Source of the DNA: Prostheceraeus crozeri
Taxonomy: Eukaryota > Platyhelminthes > Polycladida > Euryleptidae
DNA length: 64,000 nt
NCBI GenBank assembly: GCA_907163375.1
Contig: CAJQUW010007898.1
Location: 124,001-188,000 of the forward strand
Direction of reading: 5' to 3'
The translations under genes were made by a program, and so were the position numbers. The notes under the pieces were generated by a model, which saw only the letters and a list, made by a program, of their open reading frames with translations, did no database searches and was not told where the DNA came from. Positions within the stretch are counted from its first letter, which is position 1, and each line of letters starts with the position of its first letter. Below are positions 1-12,186 of the stretch, piece after piece.

Positions 1-3000
1 CTAGAAATTGCTATCCTATTACTTCCAACATTAGATTTCAATGATATCTGATGCTTGCCGTTAAGCAATGGAGGTGATTTCGCTAAATCCCATAGCCTTT
101 CACATAAAGCCACAGGAGAAGGTATTTCAGAGTACATGTGTACTTTAGTAAGTGCGTGACTCAAGCATAATTGAATGGGCAGACTGTTAAATAGGATCTT
201 TTCAATATATAAGTGATAAACATAATTTTGAACAGAACGACTTACTCGCCAATTCATTACACATGAGGAGAGGAGAAGCGTTGTTTGTCCTTCTAGTAAG
301 TATTTTTAAAATTTTTAGACATTTTAGGATATAAAAATTTTCTTTTAAATCATACTTTGTACCTATTGAAAAGTAACTAGTCATTAGCTTGTTTTTTTAA
401 CTTTGTTACCTTGACGCACTTTGCTACGCTGAATAGTACAATTAACTGATATAATACGCGTACAAAAATACATAACGCACAGTTTTTAAAACAGAGAAGT
501 AACCTGATGAACGCTTAACAGCAGGTCATACACGACAAACATTGAATATATATGCATGATGCATCATGGTGGGTGCATGATAATTCAATAATTAATACAT
601 TGATTAATGTACGTTAAATGAGGTGGGAAAAACTGCTTCAATATGGTCATACCACGTGTTCACATTCGCAATTTCTGAGGGTGTCAATAAGATCATATTG
701 ATGCACCTCGTACATGTATCAAATTATGTGTAATTGCATCAAGAAAGTCATGCAGTTGTATCATGATCGCATCACCTTTGAATGAGTCCTTTTGCACTAG
801 AAACTACAAAAATCTAACTGTGAACATTAAAAAAAATACCTAGGTGTTGACATATCCACTGAGCGCTGCACGAACGTTTCGCTGCTAAAATCGGACTTAA
901 TCGACAACGAATTAGTAGGTAGGTACATTATACAGTATCACTTGCTCGTGACATTTTGTGAAACCTGGAAAGGGTTGTAGAACTACAAACATGTCAATCT
1001 GCACATGTAAGCCTACATGTATTTCATACAACTTAATGCTTAATGTCATAGGTGCAAGGTAGTTTGATGTTATAGAATTTTGAGGATGAAATCAATTATG
1101 CATGTCATTTTACTATACACCACCTAAGTAATCTGTGACTTTCTAAGTAACAGCAGAGGTTTGAGGTGAGCGCTTTCATGTTTCGCCGGCAGTGTATTTT
1201 AAAAATTGTCTGCATTTGTATAATTGTCATTTTTGAAACACTGCTGTCTATTCATTAAATGTTTGAGACAAACTTAGACTGATCTCAATAAAGAAGAATA
1301 AACATATATTTTTTCATTCAATAAAGTCCGTGATTGCTGTTGTCTACATTGCATAAAAGTTGCTTGTAATGTGGATTAGAAAATCGCAAAATAGAAATTA
1401 CGGATTTCGCATGAACCGGTCTCATGATTTACAACCGTCAGGGTTGCTCCTTTTCATCTTAAGCTTCCTGAATATTATAATTATTATCTGCGCATCTTTG
1501 GAGGCTTCTGATTTGCATTTCCACCAACTGCCATGGTGAGCTGCAATTTAAAATGTTGAAAATAAGGAAACTATAATTTAAAAACAACAGGTTTTTTGTT
1601 AAAAGATCTGTTAGCTGCATAGTCAGAACATGCACAGCTTCTAGCATGCAGTTTTACCCCTTTTTTCTCTCTCTCTCACCCTATCATAGCAAACATCGGA
1701 CAACTTTTCATTTGTACATGTACTATATTTCTTTTAAAAATTCATAATTTCTATCAGGTTGTCTTCAAGTATCACGTAGGTCTGTATCATCTAAATAAGT
1801 GAGAACGTAATTTTCTTAACTACGTAACTCTTCCTATCTGTTGATCCTTATATTGCAAGAGGATAGACATCTCATTAACGATACAGACACTGTTTGGGTT
1901 GTTTAGAGGAAAAAAAGCCAATAAAGTCTGCGACAAGGACTTCTTACCTTAATATTTATTTCTTCCCAGATGGCTGCTACTGAAATAGATAATTATCAGG
2001 TGGAGGAGAATATTTCACCTCTAGAACAAACTGACACTAACTCGGATTTGCAGCAGTACTAATTCTTTTCCTTACTTCGTTTACCAACTTGGTTTGCTGA
2101 TTTCTTTGACGCCAAGATAGCCTAAACGTGACCTTTGCTCAATGTTCGTATATCTCGGGGCATCGTGCCACTCGACTCTCTCCATAAGCAGTGAGGCGTT
2201 CGCAAAGCTTGACACGAGCTCTTCTTAATCTCTTCAAGTCTCATTTGAGCAAACTTAACCTCACGGGAGATGATTTCAACGAATCAAACCTATTTTCCAA
2301 AAAGATCATGCGCCGGGTTTAGAATATGAAGACAGGTCGAGATATATAGTTTTTGGTTTGCGAGAATTTGAATTCAAACATTTTTTTGTTGCGTGACCGA
2401 TGATTTCATGAAGCAGCGAGGACTGAATCAAATATGAACGAGCTGTGCATGTCCGTCAATTTCGTGATTAATCGACAAATTCTAATGTCTCATTGAGATA
2501 CTTTGGAAATTAATAATCTAAGTTCACATCAAACTGAAAAAAATGAAAAGAAGAAAATCACACAAATAGCTCCAGTGCGTTAACAGACGGATTCCATAAG
2601 TATATCTACCAAACTTGTGATTGATTATGCACTTCAAATTTCTACAAATGAGAGATTCACAGTCGACATTAAGATAATTTCATCACGTATTAATTTAATA
2701 TTACTCACTCCTAAACCTTTGTCTACGTTATTGCACCAGCAACATTTAACAAATTATGCTGCTTTTTTGAAAACAATTAAATATAAGAGCTGCATCATCA
2801 CCTGAAAAATGGGAGCATGCCTGAGTATTTGCCTGAGCAGGTCTAGTTCACATCGCTCGACATCAACCCAACTCCATATTTAATGCGCAGTCTCATCCGA
2901 AGCACATGTAAGTTTTAGATGAAGCAATGTAGTGTGTTAAAATGGCATATAGTAGTGTACTAAATTGGCGTCTAATGACTCCGTCAGGAAATTAACTTGG

Positions 3001-3240
3001 TATGTCAATTGTGTATCCCCATTAACTTCGGACATGGCTGCGTATTAAATTGGGAGATTTGTTGATGTTGATAGATGCAAGCTACGCAACTTTGTTCTTA
3101 TTTTTCAACTGAATTTCCTGCTGAATTTTCAACTGAGTCAACAGCTCAATATTAAATGATTTAATTTATTCTCCACAAATGCTATAGACCGAAATTACAA
3201 TATATTACATTACATCCTGATAATGTTCCATTTTGAATCA
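1..3240. other. AT-rich stretch without a recognisable gene
   Basis: No frame here looks like a conserved protein. The only hint is at about 2078-2122 on the plus strand, which reads RLPTWFADFFDAKIA. That resembles the short block found just before the reverse transcriptase in CR1/jockey-type LINEs, but it is too short to call. Palindromic atgcat/gatgcat words occur near 550-580. Nothing else stands out. Confidence 0.5.
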
Positions 3241-3264
3241 TGATTCATTAAATCATACGTGGAC

Positions 3265-3340
3265 TTAATTCAAGGTTCAAACTAGGGTCTTAGCTCATGA
3301 CTGCATCACACGATTGATCCAAGATTCAACCTTGAATTAA
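3265..3340. repeat. 13-bp perfect inverted repeat
   Basis: The arm TTAATTCAAGGTT at 3265-3277 is exactly complementary to 3328-3340, with a 50-base loop. It could be a small foldback or MITE remnant. No target-site duplication is visible. Confidence 0.5.
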
Positions 3341-6300
3341 TGTTGAGGCAGTGGGTAATTTGAAAGCTGAGCGACTATTGAAAGCATTTTTCAGTTACTT
3401 CACCACGATTGTCAAAATTTTCACAATTCAAGCTGCAGCTCAAATAAATACGGTTCAATTTATGTCTATCCCGTGCAAATGTAATGTGTTAGATTGCAAG
3501 CTAAACTCCTCTTTGATTTTAGCGCACAGGTATATGTGAATTTCACTTAATTCAACATTGTCAGAAAATGATCTACTTGACACACGTGCTGCTACATGTG
3601 ATGAATTTATGCCATTTTCAACAAGATGAGGCATCAATGAACTATCAATACGCTGCGATATGTAGGACTATGTAATAAACCCTCTATGGACGACAACCTT
3701 TCATTGATTGTGCACAATTTCAATAAGCAATCTTCGAGAGGATATGCATTTTAGCATATGGCCCCTGCTGGTATAATCTATCTGATGACCTGCATGCAAA
3801 ACATTCTTGTATTATTTTCGAACGATAGTTGAACCTTTTTCTTGTTGACTCATTTATAAATAATCGCGAATTTTGAACTTTGTCTTTAGATTTCGCTATG
3901 CCTTATTCAGTGCTCAGAACCAACATGTGATGAACGCTTTACAAGTAAACACATTTCAATTATTATTTAAGCTGTACATGCCATTTCCGTGTATTAATAT
4001 AAATCAATTTATTCCGAAATGATACAGATTTCAAAGGAAGTTGCGCAAGACTTTTCAAGATAATTGTTGACCGACTTTTCAGGAAGTATTTATACAAAAT
4101 CTGTCTGATTGAGCAGTTAAATGCTCTATATGTTCGTGATGAGATGTTAAAGCGATAATTTCCTGCATTTGCTTTATGCGCAGATTATGCAACTCTGTAA
4201 ATAAAATGTATAGGAGGAAGTCACTTTTGAAAACAGATTGAAGGATATTTTGTGAATATATGCATCAAGCCTATCATGTTTAAATGTCTTGTATTATGTT
4301 TAAATCCTACATATCTGCTGTTTCATTGTCATAATACCGGTAGGCCTACTTATGGCCACATTTATCAGCCAAACTTATAGCAAATTTCCAAAAGTAACTT
4401 ATTTCAAATTTAGGCTAATATGTAGGATGGTCTACCGTTTAGAGCTTATCGTCATATTCATCCCATAATCCATCGGCGATAGGGCTATCAACTCATACAT
4501 ATAAAAGCAAAGTGCAATAAAGTAAAGTATCTCAGCATCGTATTTGTCCAGTGCTTATTGAAAACTTTTCGAGGAGCACGATTCACTTTTTATTTCTTCT
4601 AAGATATCTATTATCATACAATATCCTATTATTTAGTGACAAATGTAATAATTTTCAACAGATGTTTGGCGGAAAGTAAAGTGAATGCATTGTTTCACAG
4701 CTCATGTTATAATAAAAGTAAGTCTGGAGAATACGTCGAACAGTTTCCACATGCAGTCTGTTTCTTTAATCGCTCTACTGGACTTCCATGAGCAAAAATG
4801 CCCTTTCAACAATTTACAACAGCATTTGAGATTGGAATAGCTAGTTCTGTGGAGACAACCTTCGAAAGTCGGGGGTAGATCCCTCCTTCCAGAAGAAGCT
4901 TCCACTTTTGCTAAACAGAAATAGAATTAGAAATATTTCTAGAAAGCGTTCTAAACTTCTAACGACACAAAGTCACTTCATCAAATAGTTCGCCAGTAAC
5001 ATCACATGAAGAAATTTCATTCACAATTTTAACCTGGCTTCTTATGCTCCTTCATCCGCTTTAAATAAAGGATTGTACGAATTCTTTTTTGACACATTAT
5101 ATAAGTGACTGTCCATTGTAAGAAGGCGGCTGGTAACCCTTATCTCCGAGTCCAAATGACGACGTATACTCCGACATATACTGCAGGATACGAAATCTAC
5201 TTGCGACAGCAACGTACAGAACTGGCACTGTTCATGTACATTCTCTACGAAAGCAATTTGAAAGTAATGGGATTCCAGATAAACTAATATTAGTTTTGAA
5301 TCAAATAAATTCCAAGTAATTTCTGTCTTCTTCACGAGACTCTCTTCAGGGAGCTTAAACATTACTGTTAATGAACTTCGTCTTTGAAAAGTCGTCAATC
5401 GACGCTTATGTTGCTTTTGAATAGACGAAATTAACCAAATTTCTCTATTAAAGCTATGCTTTTTATCTTTGACACAAAAGATTTCAATTAAACCTCTTCC
5501 AACAACATGCTTGCAATCCCATGAAACATTATTTCAAACAACGACCAGCCGCTCTTGTTTTTGGAAGGCCAGATTGTATTGGGAGGCGGTTCCCACCTTG
5601 GCCCACGTTTTGAAATTGAAATTTTATTGCTTGATTACTGGCAGCTGATAAAAGTTATTTGAAAAAGGGCTTTTATGGACGTATTACTTTATGGTGTCTT
5701 CAGTCTAGTCCTGAGATAACGATCGCATCATCCGATGGCTATGTTCGGCGCATCTTAAATTTCTTGCCGCCTCTGACTGTTGATGAGATATGTAGAAGTA
5801 ATCAAAGGTGCTGCCACTGACGTTGAACATCATTTCACACGTAAATCATTCATATCGTGATCGCAGATCTAGAAACATATGGCATACATTTACATATGGA
5901 ACTACTATTCACGCTGAGGCATTCACAACAATTTCTTCATACGACAAAGCGTCTTATGAATTGCAATTTTAAAACAAGATACAGAGTAATCACATCTAAC
6001 TCATGAAATAAATTTGGTCATAAATGTGATTCAATTTAAAATCATAAGGTTTGCACCAAAGACCTTACATTTACAGTCAGACAAATGTAAAGAAAATGAC
6101 TGCAATCAGGGATTCCAAAATCCCGAGGAAACTCAGTCCAAGGATTACAAAGCATGAATGTATGTGAATGATTTGGGATACCGGAATGTGAGATTAGCAG
6201 GGACTTGAAATCGTCAAAAGTCGACTTGTTTTTGGTAAAATGCATGCACTATTAAATTATACTCTGTCATGATCATTGAACCCTAGACATCGAATACAGC

Positions 6301-6655
6301 GTTGGAAATTCAAATGTTATGAAAATAGTGCTTATTAATTTTTTGACTGCATTACCATAAGTGCATTCAACTTGTTATGCATTGCAATCGGCAATCATAA
6401 AAGCGATTTTTAGCCAAAAGTCCGTCAAAATTGATGATTTTGATTTCAATTGCTATTATTATTGCAAAGGTGAGCGAGTTATTGCACAGAAATATCTACA
6501 ATAGAAAGTTCACACACTAAACCTGTTGCTCGAAATTCACTTTATGAAATTCGAACAATACTTGAGAAGGAGGAGACCCTCCGAATCGCTCCATTGGTAT
6601 CAGAGCCCACTGAAAAGGGCCATAATGCTTCTTGTATGCCAGCTGTCATTGAAAC
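3341..6655. other. AT-rich stretch without a recognisable gene
   Basis: The longest open frame is 118 codons on the minus strand (5042-5398). It has no motif I recognise, no usual compositional bias, and ends in sequence that looks like its flanks, so I treat it as chance. No repeats or RNA genes are supported here. Confidence 0.5.
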
Positions 6656-6798
6656 CAGATGTGTGCATGAATTCGACCGGAATTGGGATTTGAATTCGAT
6701 CGAAAACAGAATTCAAATCTGATCCGAATCTGAAAAGAAATTGATGAATCCGAACGAACGCGATCCGACATTCGCATAATCCGACTAATCCGAAAGAA
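6656..6798. repeat. Degenerate aatccga-type simple repeat
   Basis: The word aatccga and close variants (aattcga, gatccga, gaatctga) recur many times in about 140 bases with irregular spacing, which suggests a decayed short tandem repeat. A 121-codon minus-strand frame across it (6600-6965) is best explained by the repeat composition. Confidence 0.4.
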
Positions 6799-6974
6799 AT
6801 TTTACTTTTATAATGCAAGCAGGCTGCATCGTACAAAGTCCTTCTGCATCTTCTTTTGATTAATTGCTCACATTTTGCACGTTTACACCTGAGTGATTGG
6901 GATTCACACTTACTGTGAATCAGGCCTACTTTGAATTTCCTCGGCTCCAGAATAACACAAGACATACAAGGTAG

Positions 6975-7535
6975 TGCCCTGTTGGCTGCTCTTGTGGTGC
7001 GTACACAGAGATAGATTCATTTGCGTGTGGGTTAGTCTGGAGCGGACAAAATCCTATCTCAGCCATTGTATGCAATGACAGCTATTGATAGAGAATGACA
7101 TAAAGATTCGTCTCTCTTTGGTTTGCGTGATTGACCAAGCGCGCGCATTGCAGAAGCAGCTCGTAGCAGACTATCAGCAAACACACGAGACTCAACAGTC
7201 AGATTGCAGGCAGGTCTGTCAAATGAGAAGTACATATCTTTTACTCAATTTGTCTCCGTGATAGATTCATCAAATGAAATCATTATTCACGCCGTTCGAC
7301 TCTTCACGATCTAAATTTACTGACTGTGTCGGTTTAATATGGCGTCAATCTTCTGGCTCGTCAGCAATCAGGCTTGAATTTGTATCACGCTCAATGGAAA
7401 ATTGATCTTCTTACCCCTTGAGACTTGTTCTGATGGTAATCAGCAGTATTGAGAAAAGTCATCTCTAGACCCAAACACGCAGACAAGGCAATTTATCTCT
7501 GTGAGTACGCAGCACACTGCGCTGTAATCCATCCC
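6975..7535. mobile_element. Terminal-inverted-repeat element, non-autonomous, family unassigned
   Basis: Around 6998-7035 the plus strand reads TGGTGCGTACACAGAGATAG, then ATTCATTTGCGTGTGGG. The reverse complement of about 7458-7520 reads TGCTGCGTACTCACAGAGAT, then AAATTGCC and TTGTCTGCGTGTTTGGG. These look like the two ends of one element of about 0.5 kb. The left and middle part (about 7003-7225) recurs in reverse orientation at 16,275-16,455 plus 17,280-17,312. The right end recurs in reverse orientation at about 60,250-60,305. A 153-codon plus frame runs from 7449 to 7910, shows no known domain and overlaps the repeat, so I do not call it a gene. Boundaries are approximate and no target-site duplication was resolved. 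Confidence 0.45.
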
Positions 7536-9239
7536 TTACCCTACCTACTGCTGACATTAAAGGTGTTGTTCGGACGAATACTTGACTTTGTCTCAATCTT
7601 AACTCTGTCTCCTGAGTTAAACGGGACGCCTGTCACCATGCGAAGTAGTGTCGTTTGCGCACAGCAGGCGAAAACAGAACTGATGATGACGTCACTACGG
7701 ACAAACCAATCATACGCTGCTCGGTGCTGCAGAGAAGGAGGTTACAGCCAGGCGTTGAAATGTGCCTTGAGACTGCGCGCGGAAGTAAAATTCACCTACT
7801 CAGTGTCCGTCGGCATTCGACTACCACAAAGGCACACTGTCACGCCCTTTATTGCAAGAACAAGAGTGATAATAGTATCAATAATGTATGCATCTATAAA
7901 TTTCCACTAGACAAGAAAATGCGAAAATTATGGAGGTAATAGGTAATAGGTAATTTAGCAAGTGGCAAGCCGATTCGATCCCAATCTTCAAGCTCATTTT
8001 TTACTTGAGGAGTTGAAGATGAATTTTTTTACGGCTGTGGAATATAGCCGAAATTAAGTGGTGTTGCTTTATATAGGACCATCAAACACTTGACTTTTAC
8101 AACAACCATGAACAATTGACAGCAATGCCATCTGGCATAGGAGGATCAATCCGAATTTTCATTTATCACCCAAAAAGGGATAATATCAACATAATCACTG
8201 GCATAAACTGCAGTCAGAATTTATTGTACACTATTTCAAAATTAGGATGTAAAGCTACATCATGTGATTTCTGGCATATAACAATTAATTATTAATTCAG
8301 TCATTTTTATTCAGGCGTATTCTTTGCTGCAAAGAATGCATGATAAATCGTAAGACCATAACAATTTGCTTCTGAAGATGAAACATTAGCTGAGGCATCG
8401 AAGTAGTTGTTCTACATGATGTATTTTCTTGTCGATATCGTAGAGTTGATTTATCTCCCAAATCTTCAACTCTCCATGTACATGTGCTTTAAATCGCAAC
8501 TCCATCCTGGTTAAAAATCAATTGTTTTGACGAGAACAGAGAAAGTATCGCACTTCTTTCAACAAACCATCAGATACTGCTGCAATTGAGAAGGGAAATA
8601 ACTGGTTTTAGAATCGGTTTTGGCGTAACGTTTCCTTACATTGACAAGTTAAAAAAAAGCACTGACGCCTCTTATGTCTAGACGAACTATACTATAAATT
8701 TTCATTGTGAATTATTAAATCTGCATCAGCTCATCAATTTCATAACTTCGCAGATCGTTGAGTGATGTCTACTCAGAATGTCGCCTCAAACATTTCACTA
8801 CTTTAAATGTGATAATCAAATCAAATCTTCGGTTACTGTAGAATTTCTGATTGAGTTTTATTACATTATTGAACGGTATTTCAAGAAGTCTGTATATGCT
8901 TGCATGAAAATAAATGAAGAAAGCAAATGAAGAAATGTTGAAATCAATATAATATTAGTCACCGTGTGAAACTTGCGCTAGCATGCAACTGTGTTAAAAT
9001 GAAGAAATACGTGTTGTATTCTCTTTAGTGTGTAGTCTATATACTATAGCCTTTATGGTGTGTAACTTTTTACTTGAGTAACACTGCCGTTCTATTTTTG
9101 CCTCCATTATAGATTTTTTTAATTTTAATATCTGTATTTGCGAATAGAAACATGAGAAGAGCATCACTTGAAACACAAATGGTTGTAGCAAATACGAGAC
9201 CCAACAATGAATCAAACTTAACCATCTTCAATTCCGGAC
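7536..9239. other. Stretch without a recognisable gene
   Basis: GC content is somewhat higher up to about 7870, then AT-rich. There is no conserved protein motif on either strand. Short tandem copies of taataggtaa sit at about 7937-7955. Confidence 0.45.
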
Positions 9240-9800
9240 TACCAGATGCCTGATCGTATAAAATAGCCATTAATTTTCCTTTTGAGTTCTTCAACATTTC
9301 TTACAGAGACGTCATCTTCAGATAATTAGTTCCAATGTTGGATTACTTCACTGGTAAAGAAATGTTGGAATCTTTTGTGCCTCGTGAATCTAACCGCTAG
9401 TTTGCATGAATGTCACCGGGTTGCGGAATAGTTAGTGAGTCGAAAAAAGTTATCAAAATTAAGGTCTGATAAACAATGCATAATTTTGAAAACAAAAATA
9501 AGTCTGTAACGCAACCTTCTCGCTTTTAAACTAAGTAAATTAAGGTTACTGAGTCTTCTTCTATATGACGAAGAGCGAAACTGAGGGAAAAAGCGGGAAA
9601 ACCGCTTCTGAACACGCTCAAGTGAGTGAACTTCGTATTCATACGCTGGATATCAAATAATGCAACTCTATTCGAGTAAACTCCTTACATAAGTCTTGTA
9701 CAAAATCGTGAGTGTGGCAATGTCTCGAGTCTTAAAAGATTTTCTGATGATTCCGAGAATTTGATTTGCCTTACAGATTGTCGCATTGATGAGAGATGCA
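9240..9800 (-). mobile_element. LINE remnant: C-terminal part of a reverse transcriptase ORF
   Basis: Reading the minus strand from about 9795 gives INATICKANQILGIIRKSF, followed by KTRDIATLTILYKTYVRSLLE and then HSLERVQKR. This is the region after the reverse transcriptase catalytic core in CR1/Rex1/jockey-type LINEs (family pattern: kANrilGlIrRtF..ld.....LYktlVRphLEY......ieklErVQRR). Further down, near 9330-9260, come IQHWNQLSEDDVSVRNVEEL and KRK, the usual end of these ORFs (WN.LP..vv....v..FK..ld). Several frame changes and stops show a dead copy. It lies 3' of the reverse transcriptase piece at 10,419-10,823, with a Tc1-like fragment between, so both may be parts of one LINE. Family level is uncertain. 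Confidence 0.75.
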
Positions 9801-9843
9801 AAAATATTCAAAGAATCAGAAGAGACAACTATACTCAAATATA

Positions 9844-10318
9844 CTCATTGACAAAATTTTTGAAACATTTGCTTCTTTAACTTCTTTCATTTTTGACTGG
9901 TATATATACATGTATGTATGATACCTTGATAATTTAGTCACAATCTCCACCAAGTCGCTAGCACAGAAAAACAACGCATGTAGCAGATTCAACTTTAATA
10001 GCGCGTGTGCCCCCCTCTAGCTCCAACACATTCAGTAATCCGAGATGCCATGGATTCACAAAGTTTCTGAATGAAGGATGTTTCAAGGAGAAGCCGTGAC
10101 TGCTCTGTCAGTCTTTCAGAGAGAATCTTCAGGGACACTGGTGGAAGTGAATAGCGGTCTCTCACTCGCCGCCCAAGCTCGTCCCATACTTGTTCAATGG
10201 GTGACAAGTCAGGTGAGCGTGCAGGCCAGTAAAGGGTTTGAATGTTCAATCTCCTAACAGTGGCAATGACAGCCGAGGAGCGATGTGGTCTTGCGTTGTC
10301 GTCTTGGAAGTAAGATAA
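9844..10318 (-). mobile_element. Tc1-like transposase fragment, catalytic C-terminal half
   Basis: The minus strand encodes FQDDNARPHRSSAVIATVRR, then LNIQTLYWPARSPDLSPIEQ, then VWDELGRRVRD and a terminal GARGGHTRY before a TAA at 9997-9995. The QDDNARPH aspartate and the SPIE glutamate are separated by 34 residues, the DD34E spacing of the Tc1 branch of the Tc1/mariner superfamily. The GGHTRY end is typical. The N-terminal HTH domains and the first catalytic aspartate are missing: homology stops at about 10,318, where unrelated sequence begins. A possible 3' terminal repeat starts near 9844 after a TA (ctcattgacaaaatttttg). The internal frame is open from 10,309 to 9995, so this truncated copy is fairly young. 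It lies between two LINE pieces of the same orientation. Confidence 0.85.
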
Positions 10319-10331
10319 AAAATGAAAACTG

Positions 10332-10400
10332 AAAAGACGTCTTTTAGTGTTACCGGTTTCAATGGCTTTATTCTTCAGTTACCACTTCTTCAGACGCACT
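10332..10400 (-). ncRNA. Hammerhead-ribozyme-like motif next to a 14-bp palindrome
   Basis: On the minus strand CTGAAGA (10,393-10,387) matches the CUGANGA core. AGTGG and CCATT can pair as a 5-bp stem II around a 16-base loop. GAAA (10,360-10,357) is followed by C, CG, G, U, A, which would give a 2-bp stem III with a 2-base loop and a GUA cleavage triplet. Stem I is weak: ACACT after the triplet faces AGTGCGT, with an unpaired insertion. The perfect palindrome AAAAGACGTCTTTT (10,332-10,345) abuts it. Minimal hammerheads of this layout are known from Penelope-like elements. This copy could equally be a chance or decayed motif. Confidence 0.4.
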
Positions 10401-10418
10401 ATCTGTTAGTGATTCAAG

Positions 10419-10823
10419 TTATCTCAGTAATGTATGATGCGGAATAACATCAAACGCTTTTCTAAAATCAAGAAAGATAGCATCACGGCTGTTGCCAGAA
10501 TCGAGATACTTTGTAACTTTATCATAAAAAGATATTCCTGCAGTTTCAATAGAACGCGATGGGAGGAAACCATGTTGAGATCGCCAAAATGTGTTCTTAG
10601 AGCGAAAGAAGTTCTTCATACCTGATCGCACCATTCGTTCGATAATCCGGCAGGCAGCACTTGTCTGGGCAATAGGACGGTAGTTGTTGATGACATCCCT
10701 TGATCGTGCTTTGAAAAGTGGGGTTATTATCGCCTTCCTCCATGAAAAGGGTATTCGGTCAGAAACAAGAGAAAATTTGAAAAACTCGGACAATTTTGAC
10801 GCAAGAAAAAATCTATTTTACAT
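10419..10823 (-). mobile_element. LINE remnant: N-terminal half of a reverse transcriptase domain
   Basis: The minus-strand frame reads SDRIPFSWRKAIITPLFKAR, NNYRPIAQTSAACRIIERMV, QHGFLPSRSIETA and DAIFLDFRKAFDVIPHHTLL in order. These match reverse transcriptase blocks 1 to 3 of non-LTR retrotransposons: P.W+.A.+.PlfK, NYRPIs..s...+ilE+++, QhGF..grS and motif A (LDf.KAFD.v.h..L) with its catalytic aspartate. The frame ends immediately after motif A at unrelated sequence, so motif C (the YADD box) is absent. The open frame continues upstream to about 10,823 (ASKLSEFFKFS), where homology is lost. The CR1/jockey superfamily is most likely. There is no intact partner ORF. Confidence 0.9.
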
Positions 10824-11884
10824 TTTACATTTTCGCGGAGCATTTTTCAACTTGCTATGGAAAGCTCCTGTTGATAAAGTTAGAAAGACATCAGCTAGAA
10901 CGTTGGTCTAAGGCTCTAAAAGTACAGTGTGCAATAAGGCTCTGGTGTACAATGATCAAGATTCTTAAGATTAATGCTTATAACATGTAGATTGAATAGC
11001 CTTGTCGTTAGCGTAAAATATGCCCCAGTGCGGGAACTTATTAGAGACACGCTCAATACTCTATTGTCTTCCAATAACAGCATAAACAAATTTTATAGAC
11101 TCATTGACAATGCACTATTAGGAACTGGCTGAAGGTAGCTGGACTTCATTTGTGTTACCACAGACATGCTCATTCCAAACCATTATGCACACTTTGATTT
11201 GGAAATTCTTTTAGTGCCTGCGAGATCGATATTGACACTCATCAGTCGTAATTCACTGTTTTGAAAAAGTAAAAGTGAAGTTCTTGTCTTCTGCCTATGA
11301 ATCAAATTTAGATGATTAAGAGAGGTTTGATATATGTTTCTTTTGAAAATTAACGAAATCATCCTATTACTCTCAAAGTCAACATTGTCATTTTGTCTAG
11401 ACTTTTGTTTCAAATAAAGAGCACTCGAGAAAGACAAATATCAAAGTCGTCTAATTAAAATCTAGTGCTTGAGTGTTTCTCCAAGACATAAACTCATTGA
11501 CTTGGATGACATTGAAGGGCTTCGAGTCGATTTCAATAGCAATCTCGAGAGCGATTCAGGCACAATATTGGCATGCAAGATCTTACTATATTCTGTATAA
11601 TTTTTTTAATCTTAATGACATGTTCCAGCGAGTCAGTCCAGTGAAGTCCATTTATCACGCGTGGTATGTATGTTACACAGATTGCATGTGTGCAATCTAA
11701 AAACGCTTGTGAAAAGCGTAAAGAAATATCGTATAAACGATTCGATGATTTCTTCTTTTTTCAAGCTGGCATTCATGTTCTTGGTTTGCCGAATGCATAC
11801 ACATGCTAGCATTTAAATACAGTAATCAATGATCATGCAACGCAGAATAAATATTTATCGATTATGCATCATAATATGTCATCA
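10824..11884. other. Stretch without a recognisable gene
   Basis: No conserved motif on either strand. Short open frames at 11,183-11,437 (minus) and 11,473-11,700 (plus) have no recognisable domain. Confidence 0.45.
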
Positions 11885-12045
11885 GTATGTGTTAAATAAT
11901 ACTGTACAATGACATGCATACATTATGAATCACTTAAGTCTATATATGCATTATGTACGTGCATGCCTACATTTTTCTAGAATGTGACAAACGATCGGTA
12001 TGTTGTTGCGTTGTCTTTGTGCTCATAAAAGCAGTGCCCTTTATG
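11885..12045 (+). repeat. Copy 1 of a direct repeat flanking the Tc1-like element
   Basis: This segment, from gtgttaaataatactgtaca to cataaaagcagtgccctt, is closely similar to 13,508-13,651 in the same orientation, with scattered substitutions and small indels. The two copies bracket the Tc1-like fragment at 12,187-12,958. They may be an old segmental duplication or two copies of one dispersed element. Confidence 0.65.
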
Positions 12046-12186
12046 AGCTCAAGAGACTTTTCTTGCACAGTTAAACTGAACTGATTAGAAATTCGTCATT
12101 CATAGTTGATTGGTTGTCCTATTGTTGAAACTTTGCTATAAATGCATTGCATGGTAATTTGCTTTGTCATATACTTCACATCTACA

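Noticed and set aside
5042-5398. 118-codon minus frame
   Set aside because: No motif, no repeat partner and no sign of splicing signals or codon preference; treated as chance.
6600-6965. 121-codon minus frame
   Set aside because: Its centre is the aatccga-type degenerate repeat, which keeps a frame open by repetition.
7449-7910. 153-codon open frame, the second longest intact one
   Set aside because: No recognisable domain. It overlaps the right end of a dispersed inverted-repeat element, and a second frame in the same place is also open, which suggests composition rather than coding.
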